Source: Melastoma dodecandrum
Lineage: Eukaryota > Streptophyta > Magnoliopsida > Myrtales > Melastomataceae
DNA length: 64,000 bases
Assembly (NCBI GenBank): GCA_029817715.1
Contig: JARUPY010000237.1
Location: 1-64,000, forward strand
Reading direction: 5' to 3'
Under the pieces are notes generated by a model that saw only the letters and a program-made list of their open reading frames with translations, made no database searches and was not told the origin of the DNA. A program made the position numbers and the translations under genes. Shown piece by piece: positions 36,801 to 48,162 of this stretch. Within the stretch, counting starts at the first letter, position 1. Every line of letters starts with the position of its first letter.

Positions 36801-39235
36801 TTTCGAAGCCAAAACGATCCCCAAATGTTTCCCAAACTGTTCAAAACAAGAGTTATTCGTGGTCCGTTTCGTTCGAATTAGTTCCTGTGCACAATGAGGA
36901 ACCCCACTTGTGCATCGCGCATGCTCCGAACTTTCGTGCTTCCGAACTTCCATTTTTCGAAGCCAAAACGATCCCCAACTGTTTCCCAAACTATTCAAAA
37001 CACGAGATATTCACGGCCCGTTTCGTTGGAATTAGTTCCTGTGCACAATGAGGAACCCCCACACAAGTTACGCAAACTTGTGCATCCCGCAAGCTCCGAA
37101 CTTTCGTGCTCCCGAACATAGATTTTTCTAAGCCAAAACGATCCCCAAATGTTTCCCAAACAATTCAAAACAAGAGTTATTTATGGTCCATTTCGTTCGA
37201 ATTAGTTATTTTGCACAACGAAGAACCCCGCACACAAGTTACGTAAACTAGTGCATCCCGCATGCTCTGAACTGTCGTGCTTCCGAACTTCCATTTTTCG
37301 AAGCCAAAACGATCCCCAAATGTTTCCCATACTATTCAAAACAAGAGTTACTCATGGTCCGTTTCGTTGGATTTAGTTCATGTGCACAATGAGGAACCCC
37401 GCACACAAGTTAAGTAAACCTGTGCATCCCGCATGGTCCGAACTTTCGTGCTCCCGAACATACATTTTTCGATGCCAAAACGATCCCCAAATGTTTCCCA
37501 AACTATTCAAAACAAGAGTTATTCATGGTCCGTTTGGATGGAATTAGTGCCTGTGCACAATGAATTACCCCGCACACAAATTACGCAAACTTGTGCATCC
37601 CGTATGCTCCGAACTTTCGTGCTTCCGAACCTCCATTTTTCGAAGCCAAAACGTTCCCCAAATGTTTCCCAAACTATTCAAAACAAGAGTTATTCATGGT
37701 CCGTTTCGTTGGAATTAGTTCCTGTGCACAATTAGGAACCCCGCACACAAGTCCCGCAAACTTGTGCATCCCACATGCTCCGAACTTTCGTGCTTCCGAA
37801 CTGGCATTTTTCGAAGCCAAAACGATCCCCAAATGTTTCCGACACTATTCAAAACACGAGTTATTCATTGTCCGTTTCGTTGGAATTAGTTACCGTGCAC
37901 AATGAGGAACCCAGCACACAAGTTACGCAAAGCTGTGCATCCCGCATGCTCCGAGCTTTTGTGCTTCCGAACATGCATTTTTCGAAGGCAAAACGATCCC
38001 CAAATGTTTCCCAAACTATTCAAAACAAGAGTTATTCATGGTCCGTTTCGTTCGAATTAGTTCCTGTGCATAATGAGGAACCCCGCACACAAGTTACGCA
38101 AACTTGTGCATCCCGCATGCTCCGAACTTTCGTGCTTCCTAACATGCATTTTTCGAAGCCAAAACGATTGCCAGATTTTCACAAACTGTTCAAAACAAGA
38201 GTTATTCATGGTCCGTTTCGTTCGAATTAGTTCCTGTGCATAATGAGGAACCCCACTTGTGCATCCCGCATGCTCCGAACTATCGTGCTTCCGAACCTCC
38301 ATTTTTCGAAGGCAAAACGATCCCAAAATGTTTCCCATACTATTCAAAACAAGAGTTATTCAAGGTCCGTTTCGTTGGAATTTGTTCCTGTGCACAATGA
38401 GGAACCCCGCACACAAGTTACGCAAACTTGTGCATCCCGCATGCTCCGAACTTTCGTGCTCCCGAACTTGCATTTTTCGAAGCCAAAACGATTCCCAAAT
38501 GTTTCCCAAACTACTAAAAACAAGAGTTATTCATGGTTCGTTTCGTTGGAATTAGTTCCTGTGCACAATGTGGAACCCGCACACAAGTTACGCAAACTTG
38601 TGCATGCCGCATGCTCCGAACTTTCGTGCTGCCGAACTTGCATTTTTCGAAGCCAAAACAATCCCCAAATGTTTCCCAAACTATTCAAAACAAGAGTTAT
38701 TCATGATCCGTTTCGTTGGAATTAGTTCCTGTGCACAATGAGGAACCCCGCACACAAGTTACGCAAACTTGTGCATCCCGCATGCTCCGAACTTTCGTGC
38801 TTCCGAACTGGCATTTTTCGAAGCCAAAACGATCCCCAAATGTTTCCCAAACTGTTCAAAACAAGAGTTATTCGTGGTCCGTTTCGTTCGAATTAGTTCC
38901 TGTGCACAATGAGGAACCCCACTTGTGCATCCCGCATGCTCTGAACTTTCGTGCTTCCGAACTTCCATTTTTCGAAGCAAAAACGATCCCCAAATGTTTC
39001 CCAAACTATTCAAAACAAGAGATATTCATGGTCCGTTTCGTTGGAATTAGTTCATGTGCACAATGAGGAACCCCGCACACAAGTTACGCAAACTTGTGCA
39101 TCCCGCATGCTCCGAACTTTCGTGCTTCCGAACTGGCATTTTTCGATGCCAAAACGATCCCCAAATGTTTCCCAAACTGTTCAAAACAAGAGTTATTCGT
39201 GGTCCGTTTCGTTCGAATTAGTTCCTGTGCATAAT

Positions 39236-41251
39236 GAGGAACCCCACTTGTGCATCGCGCATGCTCCGAACTTTCGTGCTTCCGAACTTCCATTTTTCGA
39301 AGCCAAAACGATCCTCAACTGTTTCCCAAACTATTCAAAACACGAGATATTCACGGCCCGTTTCGTTGGAATTAGTTCCTGTGCACAATGAGGAACCCCC
39401 ACACAAGTTACGCAAACTTGTGCATCCCGCAAGCTCCGAACTTTCGTGCTCCCGAACTTAGATTTTTCTAAGCGAAAACGATCCCCAAATGTTTCCCAAA
39501 CAATTCAAAACAAGAGTTATTTATGGTCCATTTCGTTCGAATTAGTTATTTTGCACAACGAAGAACCCCGCACACAAGTTACGTAAACTAGTGCATCCCG
39601 CATGCTCTGAACTGTCGTGCTTCCGAACTTTCATTTTTCGAAGCCAAAACGATCCCCAAATGTGTCCCAAACTATTCAAAACAAGAGTTATTCATGGTCC
39701 GTTTCGTTGGAATTAGGTCCTGTGCACAAAGAGGAACCCCGCACACAAGTTACGCAAACTTGTGCAACCCGCATGCTCCGAACTTTCGTGCTTCCGAACT
39801 GGCATTTTTCGAAGCCAAAACGATCCCCAAATGTTTCCCAAACTATTCAAAACAAGAGTTATTCATGGTCCAATTCGTTCGAATTGGTTCCTATGCACAA
39901 TGCGGAACCCCGCACACAAGTTACGCAAACTTGTGCATCCCGCATGCTCCGAACTTTCGTCCTTACTAACATGCATTTTTCGAAGCCAAAACGATTGCCA
40001 AATTTTCCAAAACTTTTCAAAACAGGAGTTATTCATGGTCCGTTTCGTTCGAATTAGTTCCTGTGCACAATGAGGAACCCCACTTGTGCATCCCGCATGC
40101 TCCGAACTTTGGTGCTTCCGAACTTCCATTTTTCGAAGCCAAAACGATCCCCAAATGTTTCCCAAACTATTCAAAACAAGAGTTATTCACGGCCCATTTC
40201 GTTGGAATTAGTTCCTGTGCACAATGAGGAACCCCGCACACAAGTTACGCAAACTTGTGCATCCCGCAAGCTCCGAACTTTCGTGCTCCCGAACTTACAT
40301 ATTTCAAAGCCAAAACGATTCCCAAATGTTTCCCAAACAATTCAAAACAAGTGTTATTTATGGTCCATTTCGTTCGAATTAGTTCCTTTGCACAACGAGG
40401 AACCCCGCACACAAGTTACGTAAACTTGTGCATCCCGCATGCTCCGAACATTCGTGCTTCCGAACTGACATTTTTCCAGGCCAAAACGATCCCCAAATTT
40501 GTCCCAAACTATTCAAAACAAGAGTTATTCATGGTCCGTTTCGTTCGAATTAGCTCCGTTGTACAACGAGGAACCCCGCACACAAGTTACGCAAACTTGT
40601 GCATCCCACATGCTCCGAACATTCGTGCTTCCGAATTTGCATTTTTTGAAGGCAAAACGATCCCAAAATGTTTCCCATACTATTCAAAACAAGAGTTATT
40701 CATGGTCCGTTTCGTTGGAATTTGTTCCTGTGCACAATGAGGAACCCCGCACACAAGTTACGCAAACTTGTGCAACCCGCATGCTCCGAACTTTCGTGCT
40801 CCCGAACTTACATTTTTCGAAGCCAAAACGATTCCCAAATGTTTCCCAAACTACTCAAAACTAGAGTTATTCATGGTCCGTTTCGTTGGAATTAGTTCCT
40901 GTGCACAAGGTGGAACCCCGCACACAAGTTACGCAAACTTGTGCATGCCGCATGCTCCGAACTTTCGTGCTGCCGAACTTGCATTTTTCGAAGCCAAAAC
41001 GATTCCAAAATGTTTCCCAAACTATTCAAAACAAGAGTTATTCATGGTCCGTTTCGTTGGAATTAGTTCCTGTGCACAATGAGGAACCCCGCACACAAGT
41101 TACGCAAACTTGTGCATCTTGCATGCTACGAACTTTCGTGCTTCCGAACTGGCATTTTTCGAAGCCAAAACAATCCCAAAATGTTTCCTACACTATTCAA
41201 AACAAGAGTTATTCATGGTCCGTTTCGTTCGAATTAGTTCCTGTGCATAAT
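39236..41251 (+). repeat. 12-monomer segment, copy 2 of a 14.94-kb-spaced duplication
   Basis: Counterpart of 24297-26312, with the same monomer lengths throughout. The monomer at 40226 shares ACATATTTC with 25287 but ends in the TTATGGTCCATTTCG type, where 25287 ends in AAAACTAAAG, so its 3' part was exchanged with another subfamily. Confidence 0.88.
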
Positions 41252-41745
41252 GAGGAACCCCGCACACAAGTTACGCAAACTTGTGCATCCCGCATGCTCC
41301 GAACTTTCGTGCTTCCTAACATGCATTTTTCGAAGCCAAAACGATTGCCAAATTTTCCCAAACTGTTCAAAACAAGAGTTATTCGTGGTCCGTTTCGTTC
41401 GAATTAGTTCCTGTGCACAATGAGGAACCCCACTTGTGCATCCCGCATGCTCCGAACTTTCGTGCTTCCGAACTTCCATTTTTCGAAGCCAAAACGATCC
41501 CCAAATGTTTCCCAAACTATTCAAAACAAGAGATATTCAAGGCCCGTTTCGTTGGAATTAGTTCCTGTGCACAATGAGGAACCCCCACACAAGTTACGCA
41601 AACTTGCGCATCCCGCAAGCTCCGAACTTTCGTGCTCCCGAACTTAGATTTTTCTAAGCCAAAACGATCCCCAAATGTTTCCCAAACAATTCAAAACAAG
41701 AGTTATTTACGGTTCATTTCGTTCGAATTAGTTATTTTGCACAAC

Positions 41746-44101
41746 GAAGAACCCCGCACACAAGTTACGTAAACTAGTGCATCCCGCATGCCCTGAACTG
41801 TCGTGCTTCCGAACTTACATTTTTCGAAGCCAAAATGATCCGCAAATATGTCCCAAACTATTCAAAACAAGAGTTATTCATGGTCCGTTTCGTTGGAATT
41901 AGTTCCTGTGCACAAAGAGGAACCCCGTACACAAGTTACGCAAACTTGTGCAACCCGCATGCCCTGAACTGTCGTGCTTCCGAACTTACATTTTTCGAAG
42001 CCAAAATGATCCGCAAATATGTCCCAAACTATTCAAAACAAGAGTTATTCATGGTCCGTTTCGTTGGAATTACGTCCGATGCACAATGAGGATCCCCGCA
42101 CACAAGTTACGCAAACTTGTGCTACCCGCATGCTCCGAACTTTCGTGCTTCCGAACTTACATTTTTTGCAGCCAAAACGATCCCCAAATGTTTCCCAAAC
42201 TTTTCAAAACTAGAGTTATTCATGCTCCGTTTCGTTCGAATTAGTTCCTTTGCACAACGAGGAACCCCGCACACAAGTTATGCAAACTTGTGCATCCCGC
42301 ATGCTCCGAACTTTCGTGCTTCCTAACATGCATTTTTCGAAGCCAAAACGATCGCCAAATTTTCCCAAACTTTTCAAAATAATAGTTATTCATGGTCCGT
42401 TTCGTTCGAATTAGTTCCTGTGCACAATGAGGAACCCCACTTGTGCATCCCGCATGCTCCGAACTTTCGTGCTTCCGAACTTCCATTTTTCGAAGCCAAA
42501 ACGATCTCCAAATGTATCCCAAACTATTCAAAACAAGAGTTATTCACGGCCTGCTTCGTTGGAATTAGTTCCTGTGCACAATGCGGAACCCCGCACACAA
42601 GTTACGCAAACTTGTGCATCCCGCAAGCTCCGAACTTTCGTGCTCCCGAACTTACATTTTTTGAAGCCAAAAGGATTCCCAAATGTTTCCCAAACAATTC
42701 AAAACAAGAGTTATTTATGGTCCATTTCGTTCGAATTAGTTCCTTTGCACAACGAGGAACCCCGCACACAAGTTACGTAAACTTGTGCATCCCGCATGCT
42801 CCGAACTGTCGTGCATCCGGACTGACATTTTTCGAAGCCAAAACGATCCCCAAATGTGTCCCAAACAATTCAAAACAAGAGTTATTCATGGTCCGTTTCG
42901 TTCGAATTAGCTCCTTTGTACAACGTGGAACCCCGCACACAAGTTACGCAAACTTGTGCATCCCACATGCTCCGAACATTCGTGCTTCCGAATTTGCATT
43001 TTTTGAAGGCAAAACGATCCCAAAATGTTTCCCATACTATTCAAAACAAGAGTTATTCATGGTCCGTTTCGTTGGAATTTGTTCCTCTGCACAATGAGGA
43101 ACCCCGCACACAAGTTACGCAAACTTGTGCATCCCGCATGCTCCGAACTTTCGTGCTCCCGAACTTAAATTTTCGAAGCCAAAACGATTCCCAAAAGTTA
43201 CCCAAACTACTCAAAACAAGAGTTATTCATGGTCCGTTTCGTTCGAATTTGTTCCTGTGCACAATGAGGAACCCCGCACACAAGTTACGCAAACTTGTGC
43301 ATCCCGCATGCTCCGAACTTTCGTGCTTCCGAACTGGCATTTTTCGAAGCCAAAACGATCCCCAAATGTTTCCGACACTATTCAAAACAAGAGTTATTCA
43401 TGGTCCGTTTCGTTGGAATTAGTTACCGTGCACAATAAAGAACCCAGCACACAAGTTACGCAAAGTTGTGCATCCCGCATGATCCGAGCTTTTGTGCTTC
43501 CGAACTTGCATGTTTCGAAGGCAAAACGATCCCCAAATGTTTCCCAAACTATTCAAAACAGGAGTTATTCATGGTCCGTTTCGTTCGAATTAGTTCCTGT
43601 GCACAATGAGGAACCCCGCACACAAGTTACGCAAACTTGTGCATCCCGCATGCTCCGAACTTTCGTGCTTACTAACATGCATTTTTCGAAGCCAAAACGA
43701 TCGCCAAATTTTCCCAAACTTTTCAAAACAAGAGTTATTCATGGTCCGTTTCGTTCGAATTAGTTCCTGTGCACAATGAGGAACCCTACTTGTGCATCCC
43801 GCATGCTCCGAACTTCGAGCTTCCGAACTTCCATTTTTCGAAGCCAAAACGATCCCCAAATGTTTCCCAAACTATTCAAAACAAGAGTTATTCTGGGCCA
43901 GTTTCGTTGGAATTAGTGCCTATGCACAATGAGGACCCCCGCACACAAGTTACGCCCACTTGTGCATCCCGCAAGCTCCGAACTTTCGTGCTCCCGAACT
44001 TAGATTTTTCTAAGCCAAAACGATCCCCAAATGTTTCCCAAACAATTCAAAACAAGAGTTATTTACGGTTCATTTCGTTCGAATTAGTTATTTTGCACAA
44101 C
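41746..44101 (+). repeat. 14-monomer tandem HOR, copy 1 (2356 bp)
   Basis: Monomer starts match those of 44102-46455 at an offset of 2356 bp, later 2355 bp. Private variants: CGCATGCCCTGAACTGTCG with GATCCGCAAATATGTCCC; GAGGATCCCCGC with GTGCTACCCGC; GGCCTGCTTCG with AAAAGGATTCCC; CAACGTGG; AAAAGTTACCCAAAC; CACAATAAAGAACCC with GCATGTTTCG; and GAACCCTACTTGTGC with GAACTTCGAGC. Two 154-type monomers lie in each copy (42429 and 43778; 44785 and 46133). In this copy the monomers at 41746 and 41917 share the GCCCTGAAC / CCGCAAATATG variants, apparently by local conversion. Confidence 0.92.
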
Positions 44102-46455
44102 GAAGAACCCCGCACACAAGTTACGTAAACTAGTGCATCCCGCATGCCCTGAACTGTCGTGCTTCCGAACTTACATTTTTCGAAGCCAAAATGATCCGCA
44201 AATATGTCCCAAACTATTCAAAACAAGAGTTATTCATGGTCCGTTTCGTTGGAATTAGTTCCTGTGCACAAAGAGGAACCCCGTACACAAGTTACGCAAA
44301 CTTGTGCAACCCGCATGCTCCGAACTTTCGTGCTCCCAAACATACATTTTTCGAAGCCAAAACGATCCCCAAATGTTTCCCAAACTATTCAAAACAAGAG
44401 TTATTCATGGTCCGTTTCGTTGGAATTACGTCCGATGCACAATGAGGATCCCCGCACACAAGTTACGCAAACTTGTGCTACCCGCATGCTCCGAACTTTC
44501 GTGCTTCCGAACTTACATTTTTCGAAGCCAAAACGATCCCCAAATGTTTCCCAAACTATTCAAAACAAGAGTTATTCATGGTCCGTTTCGTTCGAATTAG
44601 TTCCTGTGCACAATGAGGAACCCCGCACACAAGTTACGCAAACTTGTGCATCCCGCATGCTCCGAACTTTCGTGCTTCCTAACATGCATTTTTCGAAGCC
44701 AAAACGATCGCCAAATTTTCCCAAACTTTTCAAAACAAGAGTTATTCATGGTCCGTTTCGTTCGAATTAGTTCCTGTGCACAATGAGGAACCCCACTTGT
44801 GCATCCCGCATGCTCCGAACTTTCGTGCTTCCGAACTTCCATTTTTCGAAGCCAAAACGATCTCCAAATGTATCCCAAACTATTCAAAACAAGAGTTATT
44901 CACGGCCTGCTTCGTTGGAATTAGTTCCTGTGCACAATGCGGAACCCCGCACACAAGTTACGCAAACTTGTGCATCCCGCAAGCTCCGAACTTTCGTGCT
45001 CCCGAACTTACATTTTTTGAAGCCAAAAGGATTCCCAAATGTTTCCCAAACAATTCAAAACAAGAGTTATTTATGGTCCATTTCGTTCGAATTAGTTCCT
45101 TTGCACAACGAGGAACCCCGCACACAAGTTACGTAAACTTGTGCATCCCGCATGCTCTGAACTGTCGTGCTTCCAGACTGACATTTTTCGAAGCCAAAAC
45201 AATCCCCAAATGTTTCCCAAACTATTCAAAACAAGAGTTATTCATGGTCCGTTTCGTTCGAATTAGCTCCTTTGTACAACGTGGAACCCCGCACACAAGT
45301 TACGCAAACTTGTGCATCCCACATGCTCCGAACATTCGTGCTTCCGAATTTGCATTTTTTGAAGGCAAAACGATCCCAAAATGTTTCCCATACTATTCAA
45401 AACAAGAGTTATTCATGGTCCGTTTCGTTGGAATTTGTTCCCGTGCATAATGAGGAACCCCGCACACAAGTTACGCAAACTTGTGCATCCGCATGCTCCG
45501 AACTTTCGTACTCCCGAACTTACATTTTCGAAGCCAAAACGATTCCCAAAAGTTACCCAAACTACTCAAAAGTAGAGTTATTCATGGTCCATTTCGTTCG
45601 AATTAGTTCCTGTGCACAATGAGGAACCCCGCACACAAGTTACGCAAACTTGTGCATCCCGCATGCTCCGAACTTTCGTGCTTCCGAACTGGCATTTTTC
45701 GAAGCCAAAACGATCCCCAAATGTTTCCGACACTATTCAAAACAAGAGTTATTCATGGTCCGTTTCGTTGGAATTAGTTACCGTGCACAATAAAGAACCC
45801 AGCACACAAGTTACGCAAAGTTGTGCATCCCGCATGATCCGAGCTTTTGTGCTTCCGAACTTGCATGTTTCGAAGGCAAAACGATCCCCAAATGTTTCCC
45901 AAACTATTCAAAACAGGAGTTATTCATGGTCCGTTTCGTTCGAATTAGTTCCCGTGCATAATGAGGAACACCGCACACAAGTTACGCAAACTTGTGCATC
46001 CCGCATGCTCCGAACTTTCGTGCTTACTAACATGCATTTTTCGAAGCCAAAACGATCGCCAAATTTTCCCAAACTTTTCAAAACAAGAGTTATTCATGGT
46101 CCGTTTCGTTCGAATTAGTTCCTGTGCACAATGAGGAACCCTACTTGTGCATCCCGCATGCTCCGAACTTCGAGCTTCCGAACTTCCATTTTTCGAAGCC
46201 AAAACGATCCCCAAATGTTCCCAAACTATTCAAAACAAGAGTTATTCACGGCCCATTTCGTTGGAATTAGTTCCTGTGCACAATGAGGAACCCCGCACAC
46301 AAGTTACGCAAACTTGTGCATCCCGCAAGCTCCGAACTTTCGTGCTCCCGAACTTAGATTTTTCTAAGCCAAAACGATCCCCAAATGTTTCCCAAACAAT
46401 TCAAAACAAGAGTTATTTATGGTCCATTTCGTTCGAATTAGTTCCTTTGCACAAC
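44102..46455 (+). repeat. 14-monomer tandem HOR, copy 2 (2354 bp)
   Basis: Directly adjacent to copy 1, with all its private variants. It differs by a few single-base deletions (45452-45620 is 169 bp; 46133-46284 is 152 bp). The monomer at 46456 (GAAGAACCCCGCTCAC, TTACGTAAACTTG) looks like the start of a third copy that quickly diverges. Confidence 0.92.
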
Positions 46456-48162
46456 GAAGAACCCCGCTCACAAGTTACGTAAACTTGTGCATCCCGCATG
46501 CTCCGAACTGTCGTGCTTCCGAACTTACATTTTTCGAAGCCAAAACGATCCCCAAATGTGTCCCAAACTATTCAAAACAAGAGTTATTCATGGTCCGTTT
46601 CGTTCGAATTAGTTCCTGTGCACAATGAGGAACCCCGCAAACAAGTTACGCAAACTTGTGCATCCCGCATGCTCCGAGCTTTCGTGCTTCCAAACTTGCA
46701 TTTTTCGAAGGCAAAACGATCCCCAAATGTTTCCCAAACTATTCAAAACAAGAGTTATTCATGGTCGGTTTCGTTCGAATTAGTTCCTGTGCACAATGAG
46801 GAACCCCGCACACAAGTTAGGCAAACTTGTGCATCCCCCTAGCTCCGAACTTTTGTGCTCCCGAACTTACATTTTTCGAAGCCAAAACGATCCCCAAATG
46901 TTTCCCAAACTACTCAAAACAAGAGTTATTAATGGTCCGTTTCGTTCGAATTAGTTCCTGTGCACATTGAGGAACCCCGCACACAAGTTACGCAAACTTG
47001 TGCATCCCGCATGCTCCGAACTTTCGGGCTTCCAAACTTGCATTTTTCGAAGCCAAAACGGCCCCCTAATGTTTCCAAAACTATTCAAAACAAAAGTTAT
47101 TCATGGTCCGTTTCGTTCGAATTTGTTCCTGTGCACAATGAGGAACCCCGCACACAAGTTACGCAAACTTGTGCATCCCGCATGCTCCGAAATTTCGTGC
47201 TTCCGAACTTGCACTTTTGGAAGGGAAAACGATCCCCAAATGTTTCCCAAACTATTCAAAACAAGAGTTATTCATGGTCCGTTTCGTTCGAATTAGTTCC
47301 TGTGCACAATGAGGAACCCCGCACACAAGTTACGCAAACTTGTGCATCCCGCATGCTCCGAACTTTCGTGCTTCCTAACATGCATTTTTCGAAGCCAAAA
47401 CGATCGCCAAATTATCCCAAACTATTCAAAACAAGAGTTATTCATGGTCCATTTTGTTGGAATTAGTTCCTGTGCACAATGAGGAACCCCGCACACAAGT
47501 TACGCAAACTTGTGCATCCCGCATGCTCCGAAATTTCGTGCTTCCGAACTTGCACTTTTGGAAGGGAAAACGATCCCCAAATGTTTCCCAAACTATTCAA
47601 AACAAGAGTTATTCATGGTCCGTTTCGTTAGAATTAGTTCCTGTGCACAATGAGGAACCCCGCACACAAGTTACGCAAACTTGTGCATCCCGCATGCTCC
47701 GAACTTTCGTGCTTCCTAACATGCATTTTTCGAAGCCAAAACGATCGCCAAATTATCCCAAACTATTCAAAACAAGAGTTATTCATGGTTCATTTCGTTG
47801 GAATTAGATCATGTTCACAATGAGGAACCCAGCACACAAGTTACGCAAACTTGTGCATCCCGCATGCTCCGAAATTTCGTGCTTCCGAACTTGCATTTTT
47901 GGAAGGCAAAACGATCCCCAAATGTTTCGCAAACTATTCAAAACAAGAGTTATTCATGGTCCGTTTCGTTCGAATTAGTTCCTGTGCACAATGAGGAACC
48001 CCGCACACAAGTTACGCAAACTTGTGCATCCCGCATGCTCCGAACTATCGTGGTTACTAACATGCATTTTTCGAAGCCAAAACGATCGCCAAATTTTCCC
48101 AAACTTTTCAAAACAAGAGTTATTCATGGTCCGTTTCGTTAGAATTAGTTCCTGTGCACAAT

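Larger units (their letters stand above)
16174..46284 (+). repeat. 154-bp truncated monomers of block B (25 copies)
   Basis: Starts: 16174, 20762, 22283, 23291, 24297, 25133, 27338, 29544, 29868, 31192, 31516, 32525, 32848, 34369, 35717, 36896, 38245, 38911, 39236, 40072, 41422, 42429, 43778, 44785 and 46133. Each reads GAGGAACCCCACTTGTGC or a near variant, where the full monomer has a further 17 bp (offsets 11-27) between CCCC and ACTTGTGC. Copies at 43778 (153 bp) and 46133 (152 bp) have extra single-base losses, including GAACTTCGAGC. The common junction indicates a single founding deletion that was then amplified. The feature span covers the first to the last copy and is not continuous. 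Confidence 0.93.
16004..46626 (+). repeat. Block B: mixed HOR domain with 154-bp monomers
   Basis: A recurrent module defines this block. A 170-bp monomer (CTAACATGC, GATCGCC, AAATTTTCCCAAAC) is usually followed by the 154-bp monomer, then by a monomer with CCCGCAAGCTCC ending in TTATGGTCCATTTCG, then by one with CACAACGAGG and TTACGTAAACTTG. The module then continues with either a TTTGTACAACGAGG / TTTTTTGAAGG monomer or a CACAAAGAGG monomer. Twenty-five 154-type monomers occur here, 20 of them followed by a CGCAAGCTCC monomer. Between modules lie pieces of a tetrameric HOR (ACCGTGCAC / CATAATGAGG / GTCCGATGCAC). The stretch 29374-39235, outside the named duplications, holds at least a dozen such modules in variable register. 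Confidence 0.85.
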
